A stretch of DNA of 64,000 bases. Origin: Nocardia cyriacigeorgica (lineage in GTDB: Bacteria > Actinomycetota > Actinomycetes > Mycobacteriales > Mycobacteriaceae). The notes beneath the pieces are model-generated. The model saw only the letters and a program-made list of their open reading frames with translations. It did not search any database and had not been told where the DNA came from. Within the stretch, counting starts at the first letter, position 1; every line of letters starts with the position of its first letter. Below are positions 1 to 7,697 of this stretch, piece after piece. The stretch covers positions 1 to 64,000 of the forward strand of contig NZ_JARWNX010000046.1 in NCBI RefSeq assembly GCF_029868385.1, in the 5' to 3' direction. A program made the translations under genes and the position numbers.

Positions 1-261
1 GATTCGAATGCGGCCACCGCCCAGCAAAGCCGACCTCCCGGCGGCGTCCTTCCACCCCGCGGGGCGGGGGCGGCGGGGCCGGGGGGCCCCGCCGCCCCCC
101 GGGAGCCGCCCGCACACGCCGGGCCCGCGGTTGTGGCCGCCCCCCCCCCGGTCGGGGTGGGGGCGGGGGGGGGGGGGGCGCCGCCGGGGCCCCCCGCCCC
201 CGCGGGGTGGAAGGACGCCGCCGGGAGGTCGGCTTTGCTGGGCGGTGGCCGCATTCGAATC
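1..261. repeat. 64-bp perfect inverted repeat around a G/C-only core
   Basis: Bases 1-64 are the exact reverse complement of bases 198-261. The 133 bases between them (65-197) are almost entirely G and C with long homopolymer runs. The repeat begins at the very first base of the window. It may be a fold-back or chimeric contig end, since G-rich hairpin reads produce this look, or a genuine long cruciform. No convincing gene lies in it; the open frames here have no ribosome site and low-complexity translations. Bases 262-345 lead into the first gene. Confidence 0.85.
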
Positions 262-345
262 TCGGCGGATTTTAACCTCGGCACCGCGCGGAATTCGGTC
301 GATGCTATTCCTCGAACGTTTCATTGAGATGAGGGATTGCGTTTC

Positions 346-1059
346 ATGAAGATGAGGAAGCTAGCCGTTGTCGCGGCTTTGGTGACGGTCGCCACCGGGG
401 TGGCCGCCGGGACAGCCGGTGCCGCGCCGGAAAACGAAACTGGTGCGGTGAATTTCACCGCAGAGTCGACCGATACGCAGTCGATCATCACCACCGATGC
501 CGGATCGCTTGTGGTGGAGGACGACACGTTCAAGGTCAAGGGCCCGGATGGGACGGTGCTCGCCGGAACTCCGCTGCGTTTCCGGGTGGATGAATTCGAA
601 TTTCCGATCGCGGCCCATATATCGGGACGCACCGCGACTTTGACGCCGCAATTCGATGTCGCGCACGCGGTTTACAAGCCGGTCGCGCTGCCATTCGAGG
701 ACAAGGCTCCGTTCAAATCCGAATACGATCGCGAAAAGGACGCGTGGACCAGGCTGACCAGCACCGTCGCGCTCGGCGCGTCGATCGGCACACTGGCCGG
801 TGGCCTCGGCGGCGCGGCGGTGGGCTGCGTGCTCGGCGGCATCGCGGGCGCCACGGTGGCCTCGGCCACCATCATCGGCCTGTTCGGTCCGTTCATTCCG
901 GCCGCCGCCATCGGCTGCCTCGGCGGTGTGCTCGCCGTCGGCGCGATCGGTACGGTCGCCGGACAATTGCTGGTGACCGCGCCCGTGGCGATCGGTGCGG
1001 TGATCCAGTACGTCTCGACGATCACCCAGCCGTTCCCGGCACCTGCACCGGCGAAATAG
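346..1059 (+). CDS. exported hypothetical protein with glycine-rich hydrophobic C-terminal half
   Basis: About 237 residues. The ATG at 346 is chosen because a GA-rich ribosome site (GAGATGAGGG) lies about 10 nt upstream; an in-frame TTG at 337 is less likely. A signal peptide is clear: basic MKMRK, a hydrophobic stretch, then AGAAPEN near residue 25-30. The first half is polar, with beta-like segments ending in FEFPIAAHISG. The second half (from about residue 140) is a long Gly/Ala-rich hydrophobic block with two cysteines (AAVGCVLGG and AAIGCLGG), like a glycine-zipper membrane segment, followed by a Pro/Ala tail. It resembles small exported proteins common in Nocardia and Rhodococcus (possibly the DUF8020 type, from memory). 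Function is unknown. A strong terminator follows. Confidence 0.8.
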   Translation: MKMRKLAVVAALVTVATGVAAGTAGAAPENETGAVNFTAESTDTQSIITTDAGSLVVEDDTFKVKGPDGTVLAGTPLRFRVDEFEFPIAAHISGRTATLTPQFDVAHAVYKPVALPFEDKAPFKSEYDREKDAWTRLTSTVALGASIGTLAGGLGGAAVGCVLGGIAGATVASATIIGLFGPFIPAAAIGCLGGVLAVGAIGTVAGQLLVTAPVAIGAVIQYVSTITQPFPAPAPAK

Positions 1060-1066
1060 CAGCGGT

Positions 1067-1101
1067 GGTCCGGGTGGGCATGGTCCGTGCCCGCCCGGAC
1101 C
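1067..1101 (+). terminator. hairpin terminator after the first gene
   Basis: A 14-bp stem (1067-1080 pairing with 1088-1101, one G-U pair) with a 7-nt loop lies 8 nt after the stop codon. There is no T tract, as is usual for actinobacterial hairpins. The bases from 1102 to about 1380 contain nothing I recognise. Confidence 0.75.
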
Positions 1102-1383
1102 GCATCGGCCGCGAGGTCGATCCGGTGTGCCGGTGATCACAGCCCCGTTCAGCATCGCGCTGGGCGGGGCTTCGGTCTGTGCGGGTGCGGCCGCGGGCGT
1201 CGAGGCGGTGGTGTGGATCGGTCGCCCATCGGGACTCCCGGCACGCCAACATCTTCGGGCGCCCGAGCGGATACGGCGGTCGCTGCGCTGGCGGCCGCTG
1301 ATCCAGCCGCCTTCATGAGATGTCAGGCAACGCTATTACCTGCGCAAACACGTGTGTCCGGATACACATCGGCGCGTTGGGGC

Positions 1384-1413
1384 TTGGTGCGTCGCGCGAA
1401 TCGGTGTTACCTT
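1384..1413 (+). promoter_or_regulatory. promoter of the cysteine leader peptide (leaderless start)
   Basis: A -10 box TACCTT (1408-1413) lies exactly 7 nt before the ATG at 1421, so transcription should start at the A of the start codon. A -35-like TTGGTG (1384-1389) is 18 nt upstream of the -10 box. This geometry is typical of leaderless mycobacterial and nocardial transcripts. Confidence 0.55.
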
Positions 1414-1420
1414 CGATCGC

Positions 1421-1528
1421 ATGTTCACCGGCCGCATCACCGCTCAGCGAGTCACCTATGTGACCGCTGGACTCGGGCTGCGGCTCCCGCTCACGCGGGA
1501 ACTGTGTTGTCCCTGCTGCCGCGGCTGA
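1421..1528 (+). CDS. cysteine-rich leader peptide, 35 aa, upstream of the ROK regulator
   Basis: A small ORF of 35 codons starting at an ATG placed for leaderless translation and ending in a cluster CCPCC (codons 29-33, TGT TGT CCC TGC TGC) just before the stop. It has no role as an enzyme; the dense Cys codons suggest a ribosome that stalls when charged tRNA-Cys is scarce. Leaderless Cys-rich upstream ORFs acting as cysteine-responsive attenuators are known in mycobacteria. Ninety-two bases separate it from the ROK start, and a hairpin lies in that gap. This ORF is too short for ordinary gene callers. The assignment rests on promoter position, start and Cys cluster together; conservation has not been tested. 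Confidence 0.6.
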   Translation: MFTGRITAQRVTYVTAGLGLRLPLTRELCCPCCRG

Positions 1529-1585
1529 GCGAGTTCTCCGGGTTCTCCGGCTCGCGCGCTGCCGCCACACCACACGTGTAGGCAC

Positions 1586-1602
1586 GTCCCGTTCGACGGG
1601 AC
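1586..1602 (+). promoter_or_regulatory. hairpin between the Cys leader and the ROK gene
   Basis: The arms GTCCCG (1586-1591) and CGGGAC (1597-1602) form a 6-bp stem with a TTCGA loop, 18 nt before the ROK start codon. There is no T tract. It could be one arm of an attenuator or a structure near the ribosome site AAGGA at 1609-1613. Confidence 0.4.
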
Positions 1603-1620
1603 TTCAGCAAGGAATAACAG

Positions 1621-2901
1621 ATGTCCCTTCCTACCCTGGAACGTACCGTTTCTCGGTCCACCGCCCGTGTCCGCAATACCCGCCCGGTCGTCGTGGCGCC
1701 GGAACTGCGGATCTCCGACAACCCGGCCGCCGCTGTTCTCCGGGCCGCGACCGGCGGTCCGGTATCCCGTGACAATGCCGCTCGCGCAACAGGTTTGAGC
1801 ATCGCGACGGTCAACCGTCAGGTCTCGGCGCTATTGAACGCCGGACTGCTGCGCGAGCGTCCCGACCTGACCGCCTCCGGTGCGGTCGGCAGGCCGCGGG
1901 TGCCGTTCGAAATCGATCACGACGCCTATCTGACGATCAGCGTGCACATCGGCGCGGCCGCAACCAAGATCGTCGCCGCCGATCTGCGCGGCCGCATCCT
2001 CGGCGGTCTCGCCATCGCCACCCCGCAGACCGGCCAGGAATTCGCCGTTACCACCGTCGCTCGCAGCGCCCGCGCGTTCCTCCAGCGCTGGCATCGCCGT
2101 AAACCGTTGTGGGCTGGGGTCGCGATCGGCGGCCGTGTCGACACCCAGACCGGTGTGGTCGACCATCCCAAGCTCGGCTGGCGCGGCGCCCCGTTGGGTG
2201 CGGTGCTCGCCGAAGTGCTGGAGCTGCCGGTGTCGGTGGCGCCGCATGTCGAGGCGATGGCAGCGTCGGAATTGTTGCTGCCCACCGTCGAACGCGAGGC
2301 CGCCGATGTCTGGTCGGGGCTCGCCAAGGGCAGCAGCCTCTACTTCTATGTTCGTGAAACCGCCGGTGTGGCAGTGACATTGGACGGCCGAGTGCATACA
2401 CCGAGCAATGGTCCCGGTTCGATTGCGCATCTGCCGACCGGTTCGGATGTCGAATGCGGCTGCGGCCGTAAGGGTTGCTTCGAGGTGACCGTCGGTGATC
2501 GTGCCCTGCACGCCCGCGCCGTCGGTCGCGGAATCATCCCGGCGCACAACGGCACCGGCGGCACCACCATCGCCGACCTGTACCGTGCCGCCGTCGATGG
2601 TTCCCAACCCGCCCGCGATCTCCTGGCCGAACGTGCCACCATGCTCGGCCATACCGTCGCCCTGGTCCGCGATCTGCTCAACCCCGACCGAGTGGTCCTC
2701 GGCGGCCAGGCCTTCACCGCCTACCGTCCCGCCCTTGCCAACGTGTCCCGAGCCTTCAACCAGGCAACGGTGCTGCCCCCCACCGACATCCGAATCACCG
2801 GCTTCGCCCCCAAAGTCCAGGAGTTCGCCGCGGTGGTGACCTCCCTGACGCCCCTCTACACCGATCCTCTGTCGGCCATCCGCCGCGCCACCCTCACCTG
2901 A
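1621..2901 (+). CDS. ROK family transcriptional regulator (Rv0485-like)
   Basis: 426 residues, the normal size for a ROK repressor. An N-terminal winged helix lies at about residues 30-80 (SRDNAARATGLSIATVNRQ as the recognition region, then LLNAGLLRE). The sugar-kinase-like ROK domain follows. The ROK zinc motif CGCGRKGCFE is at about residues 279-288, and DLLNPDRVVLGGQA marks the C-terminal half. Start ATG with AAGGA 7 nt upstream. It lies alone between terminators. In M. tuberculosis a ROK regulator of similar size (Rv0485) sits beside mshA of mycothiol synthesis; if this is the orthologue, a Cys-sensing leader would make sense because mycothiol contains cysteine. mshA is not present here. 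Ligand and targets are unknown. Confidence 0.88.
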   Translation: MSLPTLERTVSRSTARVRNTRPVVVAPELRISDNPAAAVLRAATGGPVSRDNAARATGLSIATVNRQVSALLNAGLLRERPDLTASGAVGRPRVPFEIDHDAYLTISVHIGAAATKIVAADLRGRILGGLAIATPQTGQEFAVTTVARSARAFLQRWHRRKPLWAGVAIGGRVDTQTGVVDHPKLGWRGAPLGAVLAEVLELPVSVAPHVEAMAASELLLPTVEREAADVWSGLAKGSSLYFYVRETAGVAVTLDGRVHTPSNGPGSIAHLPTGSDVECGCGRKGCFEVTVGDRALHARAVGRGIIPAHNGTGGTTIADLYRAAVDGSQPARDLLAERATMLGHTVALVRDLLNPDRVVLGGQAFTAYRPALANVSRAFNQATVLPPTDIRITGFAPKVQEFAAVVTSLTPLYTDPLSAIRRATLT

Positions 2902-2912
2902 CCGCACGAAAG

Positions 2913-2958
2913 GGGACATGAGACCGGCCGCCTCGGCATGTCACCGGTCTCATGTCTC
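2913..2958. terminator. bidirectional terminator between ROK and sulfatase genes
   Basis: A 13-bp perfect stem (2915-2927 with 2944-2956, extended by two pairs including one G-U) closes a 16-nt loop between two convergent genes. A second hairpin, GTAGAAC/GTTCTAC (2962-2968 and 2979-2985), overlaps the stop codon of the sulfatase gene and may help end that transcript. Confidence 0.75.
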
Positions 2959-2981
2959 CCTGTAGAACCGGCCGGCCAGTT

Positions 2982-5045
2982 CTACGGTGTGACGATGGCG
3001 AAGTTCGGGTCCGGTTTGTCGAACAGGCCGGCCATTTTTCCGAGGGCCATGATGTCGCCGTCGACGGTGATATCACCGGATCGGATCGCGGCCTGGACAT
3101 CGCCACCGGACAGCAGAGTTTTCGCGAGGGTGGCGCGAGTCAGCGTGATCGTGGCATCGGGCGCGGGCAGGCCATCATCGGGGGAGCGGTCGTAGTGGAC
3201 GAGGACGCCATTGCGCAGGTCGACGCGGTGGAGGCGATTGTTCTCGTCCGTGAAGCGCCAATCGCTGACCAGTCGGACGTCCCAGGCAGCCGGACCGTCG
3301 ACGCGCAATGACATTGCGTCGAATGCCTGCTCCACGCTGATCGCGGCCAGCACGCCGCTCGAATTCGCTTGGGTGGGCGTACCGAACGGTCCATGGCGCA
3401 ACTCATGTGCACCGGACAGATAGAAGTTGCGCCAGGTGCCGTTTTCCGCGCCGTAGCCGAGTTGTTCGAATGCGCTCGCCTGGAGGTGCTTTGCGGTCGT
3501 GTTCTCCGGCTCAGCGAAGATCACGTAGTCGATCAACTGAACCGCCCAGCGGAAATCGCCCTCGTCGTAGGCCTTCTGCGCCTTCTCCAGCACCGCATCC
3601 GCGCCACCCATCGCGGCGACGTGCCTGGTGGCCGAGGCAACCGGGGGATGCTCCCACAGATGTGCGGGATTACCGTCGAACCAGCCCATATACCGCTGAT
3701 AGATGGCCTTCACGTTATGGCTGACCGAACCGTAATAGCCGTGCGTATGCCAGGCTCCCGTGATCGCGGGCGGCAGTTCGATCATCTCGGCGATCTCGCT
3801 GCCCACATACCCCTGGTTGAGCAATCTCAGGGTCTGGTCGTTCAGGTAGCCGTACAGATCCCGTTGCAGCGACAGGAATTCGACGATCCGATCGGTGCCC
3901 CACACCGGCCAGTGATGTGAGGAGAACACCAGATCCGAATGCCGGCCGTACTTGTTGATCGATTCCGTCAGGTACTTGGACCACACATGTGGATCCCGGA
4001 CGAGAGCGCCGCGCAAGGTCAGCAGATTGTGCATGGTGTGGGTGGCGTTCTCGGCCATACACAGGATCCGGCGGTCCGGGAAGTAGAGGTTCAACTCCGC
4101 GGGGGCTTCGGTGCCGGGCGTCATCTGGAAGACCATGCGTACCCCGTCGATGGTTTCTTCCTGACCGGTCGCGGTGATGTCGATGGTCGGGTTGATGAGC
4201 GTGACGGTTCCGGTCGAGGTCGTCTGCCCGAGGCCGGCGCTGATCTGGCCTTTCGGTCCGCGCGGCAGCGCCGCACCGTACATATAGGCCGATCGGCGGG
4301 CCATGGCGGTACCCGCGTAGATGTTTTCGGCGACAGCGTGTTCGAGGAATCCGATCGGGGCGAGCACGGGGCAGCGGCCCGCGGCGACATCTTCGCGAGT
4401 CGTGACGCCGAGTGTGCCGCCGAAATGGTCGACATGTGAATGGGTGTAGATCAATCCGGTGACCGGACGGTCGCCGCGGTGTGCGCGGTAGAGCGCCAGG
4501 CCGGCGGCGGCGGTTTCCGCCGAGATCAACGGGTCGATGACGATGACCCCGGCCTCACCCTCGACCAGCGTCATGTTCGACAGGTCGAGACCCCGGATCT
4601 GATAGAAGCCGGGAGCCATTTCATACAAACCCTGCTTCGCGTTGAGCTGCGCCTGCCGCCACAGGCTCGGGTTGGCCGACTTCGGGCAGGGGTCACGCAG
4701 GAAGCCATAGACATCGTTGTCCCAGACGACCTTCCCCTCGGTGTCGGTCACCACGCCGGGTTCCAAGGAGGCGATCCAACCGCGGTCGGCATCGCCGAAG
4801 TCGGTGGTATCGGAGAACGGCATGGTATCGAGTACCTTGCGGTTCATCTCGAGGATGTGATCACCGGGATCGGTCGGCGTCTCCGATGGGTGCACCCCGG
4901 TGGAGGTATCGCAGCCGGACAGGGCGGCGCCGGTGCCGACCACGGCCAAGGCGGCCGCACCCGCGCCGAAGATGCCGCGTCGCGACATTCTCGGCCCGGA
5001 GGATCGCGGGTCGTCGGTGTTTCTGGTGTCGTCGTCCTTCACCAC
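2982..5045 (-). CDS. alkyl sulfatase, metallo-beta-lactamase fold, Tat lipoprotein
   Basis: 687 residues, as in SdsA1-type alkyl sulfatases, which hydrolyse primary alkyl sulfates to alcohol and sulfate. The zinc motif HSHVDH is at residues 202-207; GTEAPAELNLYFP and the later CMAENATHTMHN and FSSHHWPVWG segments fit the rest of the family active site. The C-terminal part carries the dimerisation and SCP2-like domains that bind the alkyl chain. The N-terminus has a twin-arginine signal (SRRGIFG, residues 21-27), a hydrophobic run and a lipobox LSGC with Cys45, so the enzyme should be a membrane-anchored exported lipoprotein. Start GTG with GGAG upstream. A divergent TetR gene and a 23-bp palindrome lie in front, which suggests inducible control, perhaps by alkyl sulfates or fatty alcohols. 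Confidence 0.9.
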   Translation of the reverse strand: MVKDDDTRNTDDPRSSGPRMSRRGIFGAGAAALAVVGTGAALSGCDTSTGVHPSETPTDPGDHILEMNRKVLDTMPFSDTTDFGDADRGWIASLEPGVVTDTEGKVVWDNDVYGFLRDPCPKSANPSLWRQAQLNAKQGLYEMAPGFYQIRGLDLSNMTLVEGEAGVIVIDPLISAETAAAGLALYRAHRGDRPVTGLIYTHSHVDHFGGTLGVTTREDVAAGRCPVLAPIGFLEHAVAENIYAGTAMARRSAYMYGAALPRGPKGQISAGLGQTTSTGTVTLINPTIDITATGQEETIDGVRMVFQMTPGTEAPAELNLYFPDRRILCMAENATHTMHNLLTLRGALVRDPHVWSKYLTESINKYGRHSDLVFSSHHWPVWGTDRIVEFLSLQRDLYGYLNDQTLRLLNQGYVGSEIAEMIELPPAITGAWHTHGYYGSVSHNVKAIYQRYMGWFDGNPAHLWEHPPVASATRHVAAMGGADAVLEKAQKAYDEGDFRWAVQLIDYVIFAEPENTTAKHLQASAFEQLGYGAENGTWRNFYLSGAHELRHGPFGTPTQANSSGVLAAISVEQAFDAMSLRVDGPAAWDVRLVSDWRFTDENNRLHRVDLRNGVLVHYDRSPDDGLPAPDATITLTRATLAKTLLSGGDVQAAIRSGDITVDGDIMALGKMAGLFDKPDPNFAIVTP

Positions 5046-5220
5046 AGTCGGTCACTCCGATTCGAGTCGAGGCGAGCCGCGGGACTACCGGCGGTGGGCC
5101 ACAGCGTCGCTGTGGGTGCCATCCGCCGATCGCGGCGCGGTCCGGCAGGTTCGTCCGGGAACTTCGCGCTGTTGGGTCCGCGCAACTCGCGATTGGTCCA
5201 CGTTGTTCGCCGGTTACCGC

Positions 5221-5253
5221 ACAATAGCCATTATTGCAGTATCTATGCAATAA
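5221..5253. promoter_or_regulatory. TetR operator and sulfatase promoter
   Basis: TTATTGCA (5231-5238) and TGCAATAA (5246-5253) are exact inverted repeats separated by 7 nt. They lie in the 263-bp divergent gap, in AT-rich sequence unlike its surroundings. On the minus strand a -35-like TTGCAT (5250-5245) and a -10-like TATTGT (5226-5221) are 18 nt apart, so a repressor bound here would cover the sulfatase promoter. The best candidate protein is the TetR starting at 5309. Confidence 0.65.
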
Positions 5254-5308
5254 GGTGACGTGGGATGGCGGCATAGAACGGCGTCAGAGGATGTGATGGG
5301 ATGCCCGA

Positions 5309-5914
5309 GTGAGTGCGGTCGATCGAAACCCGCGGCGCCGGCGTAATCCGGCGCAGACTCGTCAGGCCATCATCGACGCCCTGCTCGAGCAGTTGAAGGC
5401 CGGAGTGGCCGCACCGACCACCAAGGCCATCGCCGCGGGGGCGCGGACCTCGGAGCGCAGCATCTTTGTGCACTTCCCGGAACGCGATGAGATGCTGGCC
5501 GCCGCCACCGACCAACAGTCCGCGCATGTGGAGACACTGATCACATCGGTCGATCCGCAGCAGCCGCTGTCCGAGCGCATCGACGCCATGGTCACGCAGA
5601 GCGCCGCCATCTTCGATGTGCAGCGGTTCCCACGCCCGCTCGGCCTGGTCGAGTCGCGCAATATTCCCGCCATCGATGAACGGATGCGGTTGACCGACCG
5701 CCGCATGCGAGACAGCATCGGTCACGCCTTTGCTCCCGAACTGGCCCGCGCCGCCGATCCGGACGCGCTGCTCGACCTCCTCGATGCGACCCTCGCCTGG
5801 CCGGTCCGTCATCATCTGGTCGAACGTGCGGGCCTGACCAGGTCGGCGGCGTCGTCCAGGGTCGGGCGGATGCTGCGCGCGCTGATCACCGCCGAAACGT
5901 CCACTGACGATTGA
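5309..5914 (+). CDS. TetR/AcrR family transcriptional regulator
   Basis: 201 residues. The N-terminal helix-turn-helix spans about residues 15-60 (RQAIIDALLEQLK, then TTKAIAAGARTSERSIFVHFPERDEML), followed by an alpha-helical ligand domain with no recognisable subfamily. The start is GTG at 5309; no good alternative is visible. It is divergent from the alkyl sulfatase and is probably its repressor, acting on the palindrome at 5231-5253. This is inferred from position. Confidence 0.88.
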   Translation: MSAVDRNPRRRRNPAQTRQAIIDALLEQLKAGVAAPTTKAIAAGARTSERSIFVHFPERDEMLAAATDQQSAHVETLITSVDPQQPLSERIDAMVTQSAAIFDVQRFPRPLGLVESRNIPAIDERMRLTDRRMRDSIGHAFAPELARAADPDALLDLLDATLAWPVRHHLVERAGLTRSAASSRVGRMLRALITAETSTDD

Positions 5915-5946
5915 GCATTCCGGGTTGTCGGCCACCCGAACGCAGC

Positions 5947-5978
5947 GGAGCCCGGCAGCGAATCGACTGCCGGGCTCC
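5947..5978. terminator. bidirectional hairpin terminator
   Basis: A perfect 12-bp stem (5947-5958 with 5967-5978) and an 8-nt loop sit between two convergent genes, the TetR gene and the DUF2207 gene. Confidence 0.8.
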
Positions 5979-5992
5979 GGGCGGACCGTGCC

Positions 5993-7621
5993 TCACTCGC
6001 CAGCGGGGAACAGACCTTCCACCGCCGTGATGAAGAACGGGAAGTGTCCGGCGAAGCGGTGCAGATTGCGGTCGCGTTCGAAGCCGCCGAACCAGTAGAG
6101 GCCGGGTTGGCGGTCGGCGCTGGGGTTCAGATCGCGGAAGGTGCGGATCCAGTTGTCGGCGCGGCCGGTGATGACGGTGAAGGGCAGGGCGCGGGAGAAG
6201 ACCAGTTCCTGATCGGCCGGTGGGATCGAATCGCGGCGCAGGGCGTCGAGTCCGCGCTGCAACGCACGTACCTGGCCGGTCAGCGCGCGGCCGTGTGCGG
6301 TGCGGGTCGGCAGGAAACGCGGCAGCAGCAGGGCGGCCACACCAGCAAGGGCGATGGCGACACCGACGAGGGCGTGGCCGGAGCCGAGCGCGAGTCCGAT
6401 CGTGGCGCCGATACCGATCACCAGCAGGCCGATACCCAGCCAGATCGGCAGTTTGCGGCGGGCCTTGTCGATGAAGGCGCCGCGCTCGATCGCATCGGCC
6501 AGCATGGCTTCGCGCACCGGCCCGGCCTGAACCCGGCCGGGTGCACGCAGTTCGCCGACCGTGACGGCCTCGGCTCCGCCGGGCAGCAGCGCCTCGTAGA
6601 CGGCGCGCTCGTAGGGGCGCAGCTGGTCGTCGGCGGGGTTCACCCTGGTGATGCGCCAATCCGAATCGCTGATCGGGGTGATCCACAGGTAGCGGCGCAC
6701 CGCGAGATCGACGACGGTGGCGGCGATATCGGTCGGATCGGCGCTTTCGTCGAGCAGCACGCCCGCCTCACCGGGCAGGATGCCGTCGGGTGAGGTGAAC
6801 TGGGCGCGGCCGTCCTCGCGCAGCACCGGATCGATGGTTCCGGTGCCCGCAGCGGCCTGCTGACGGCGCGCACGCAACACATACGCCGCCAGCGCGGCGA
6901 GCGCCAGCAGCAGCACACCGAACGCGGCGAGCACCGGTGCGGTGATATCGAAGGCGGTAGAACCGGTCTCGCGGATCTCGGCGTTCGCGGGCACGGTGCC
7001 CGGCGGGATCTGCAAGGTCAGGTCGATGGCATCGCCCTTGCTGATATCGGTCTGCTCCAGGTAGAGCACGCCGTCGGCTTCGATGTGCACGTCCGCGCAC
7101 GGTTTGCTCGCATTGGGCGGACCCAGTTTGCAGTCGACGATGCCCATTTCGAAGCTCGGGCTGATCAGCGATGCGGTGATGGAGGCGATATCGGCGTTCA
7201 TCACACCGACCCAGTGGAACAGCTGGGTGCCTTCCTGTTCGCTGACGGTGTTGTTCACCGAATAGCTGAAACTCGATTGGCCGGGATCGGCGCGCACGGT
7301 GAACAGATCGCCCTCGACCTTCGCCGTGCCCGCGCCCTCGGCGGTGATATCGGTGACCTCGAAGACGCGTTCGGCGCCCTCGCCCGCCGGAACCCGCAGC
7401 GGCACCGTCATCGTGAACTTGTCGCCCTCGGGCACGATGATCTGCTCTTTGACCTCGAGCACGCCTTCGCGGCTCAGTTTCAGATCGGCCACGATGGTGA
7501 TGCCGTCGGCGACAGGTTCCTGCGCATGGGCTACCGGTGCGGTCGCAAGCGAACCCATCGTGAGTAATCCGACGATGGTGATAAGCAGCGCGCCGACGGC
7601 GCCCCCCCGAAGAGTCAGCAT
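5993..7621 (-). CDS. DUF2207 domain membrane protein
   Basis: 542 residues with a signal peptide (cleavage near VAHAQEP), an extracellular beta-rich DUF2207 domain to about residue 230 (VADGITIVADLKLSREG at its start), a transmembrane helix (APVLAAFGVLLLALAALAAYVL), a cytoplasmic region, two more transmembrane helices (LPIWLGIGLLVIGIGATIGLAL and HALVGVAIALAGVAALLLP) and a C-terminal domain ending in a YWFGGFERDRNLHRFAGHFPFFITAVEG stretch split across short motifs. DUF2207 proteins are predicted membrane proteins of unknown role. On the minus strand TAGAGT lies 8 nt before the ATG, suggesting a leaderless transcript. It is divergent from the zinc metallopeptidase at 7698. Confidence 0.85.
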   Translation of the reverse strand: MLTLRGGAVGALLITIVGLLTMGSLATAPVAHAQEPVADGITIVADLKLSREGVLEVKEQIIVPEGDKFTMTVPLRVPAGEGAERVFEVTDITAEGAGTAKVEGDLFTVRADPGQSSFSYSVNNTVSEQEGTQLFHWVGVMNADIASITASLISPSFEMGIVDCKLGPPNASKPCADVHIEADGVLYLEQTDISKGDAIDLTLQIPPGTVPANAEIRETGSTAFDITAPVLAAFGVLLLALAALAAYVLRARRQQAAAGTGTIDPVLREDGRAQFTSPDGILPGEAGVLLDESADPTDIAATVVDLAVRRYLWITPISDSDWRITRVNPADDQLRPYERAVYEALLPGGAEAVTVGELRAPGRVQAGPVREAMLADAIERGAFIDKARRKLPIWLGIGLLVIGIGATIGLALGSGHALVGVAIALAGVAALLLPRFLPTRTAHGRALTGQVRALQRGLDALRRDSIPPADQELVFSRALPFTVITGRADNWIRTFRDLNPSADRQPGLYWFGGFERDRNLHRFAGHFPFFITAVEGLFPAGE

Positions 7622-7697
7622 GAGTGCCTACTCTAAACAGCTTGCTATTCTGCGTCAGCGGCTGTCGGCGACATGTGAGACGAGGGGGTACGGGGGA
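7622..7697. promoter_or_regulatory. compact divergent promoter region
   Basis: Only 76 bp separate two divergent genes. On the minus strand TAGAGT (7635-7630) lies 8 nt from the DUF2207 ATG. On the plus strand TATTCT (7644-7649) is a -10 candidate for the metallopeptidase gene, whose ribosome site is in the G-rich run before its GTG. Confidence 0.4.

Noticed and set aside
8..349. ORFs inside the inverted repeat at the window start
   Set aside because: Low-complexity Pro/Gly/Arg translations over G/C-only sequence.
361..1155. A 264-codon minus-strand frame over the first gene
   Set aside because: Arg/Gly-rich translation without motifs; the plus-strand gene has a signal peptide and ribosome site.
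1831..2919. A 362-codon minus-strand frame opposite the ROK gene
   Set aside because: Shadow frame with Gly/Asp/His-rich translation and no known motif; the plus-strand ROK protein has clear domains.
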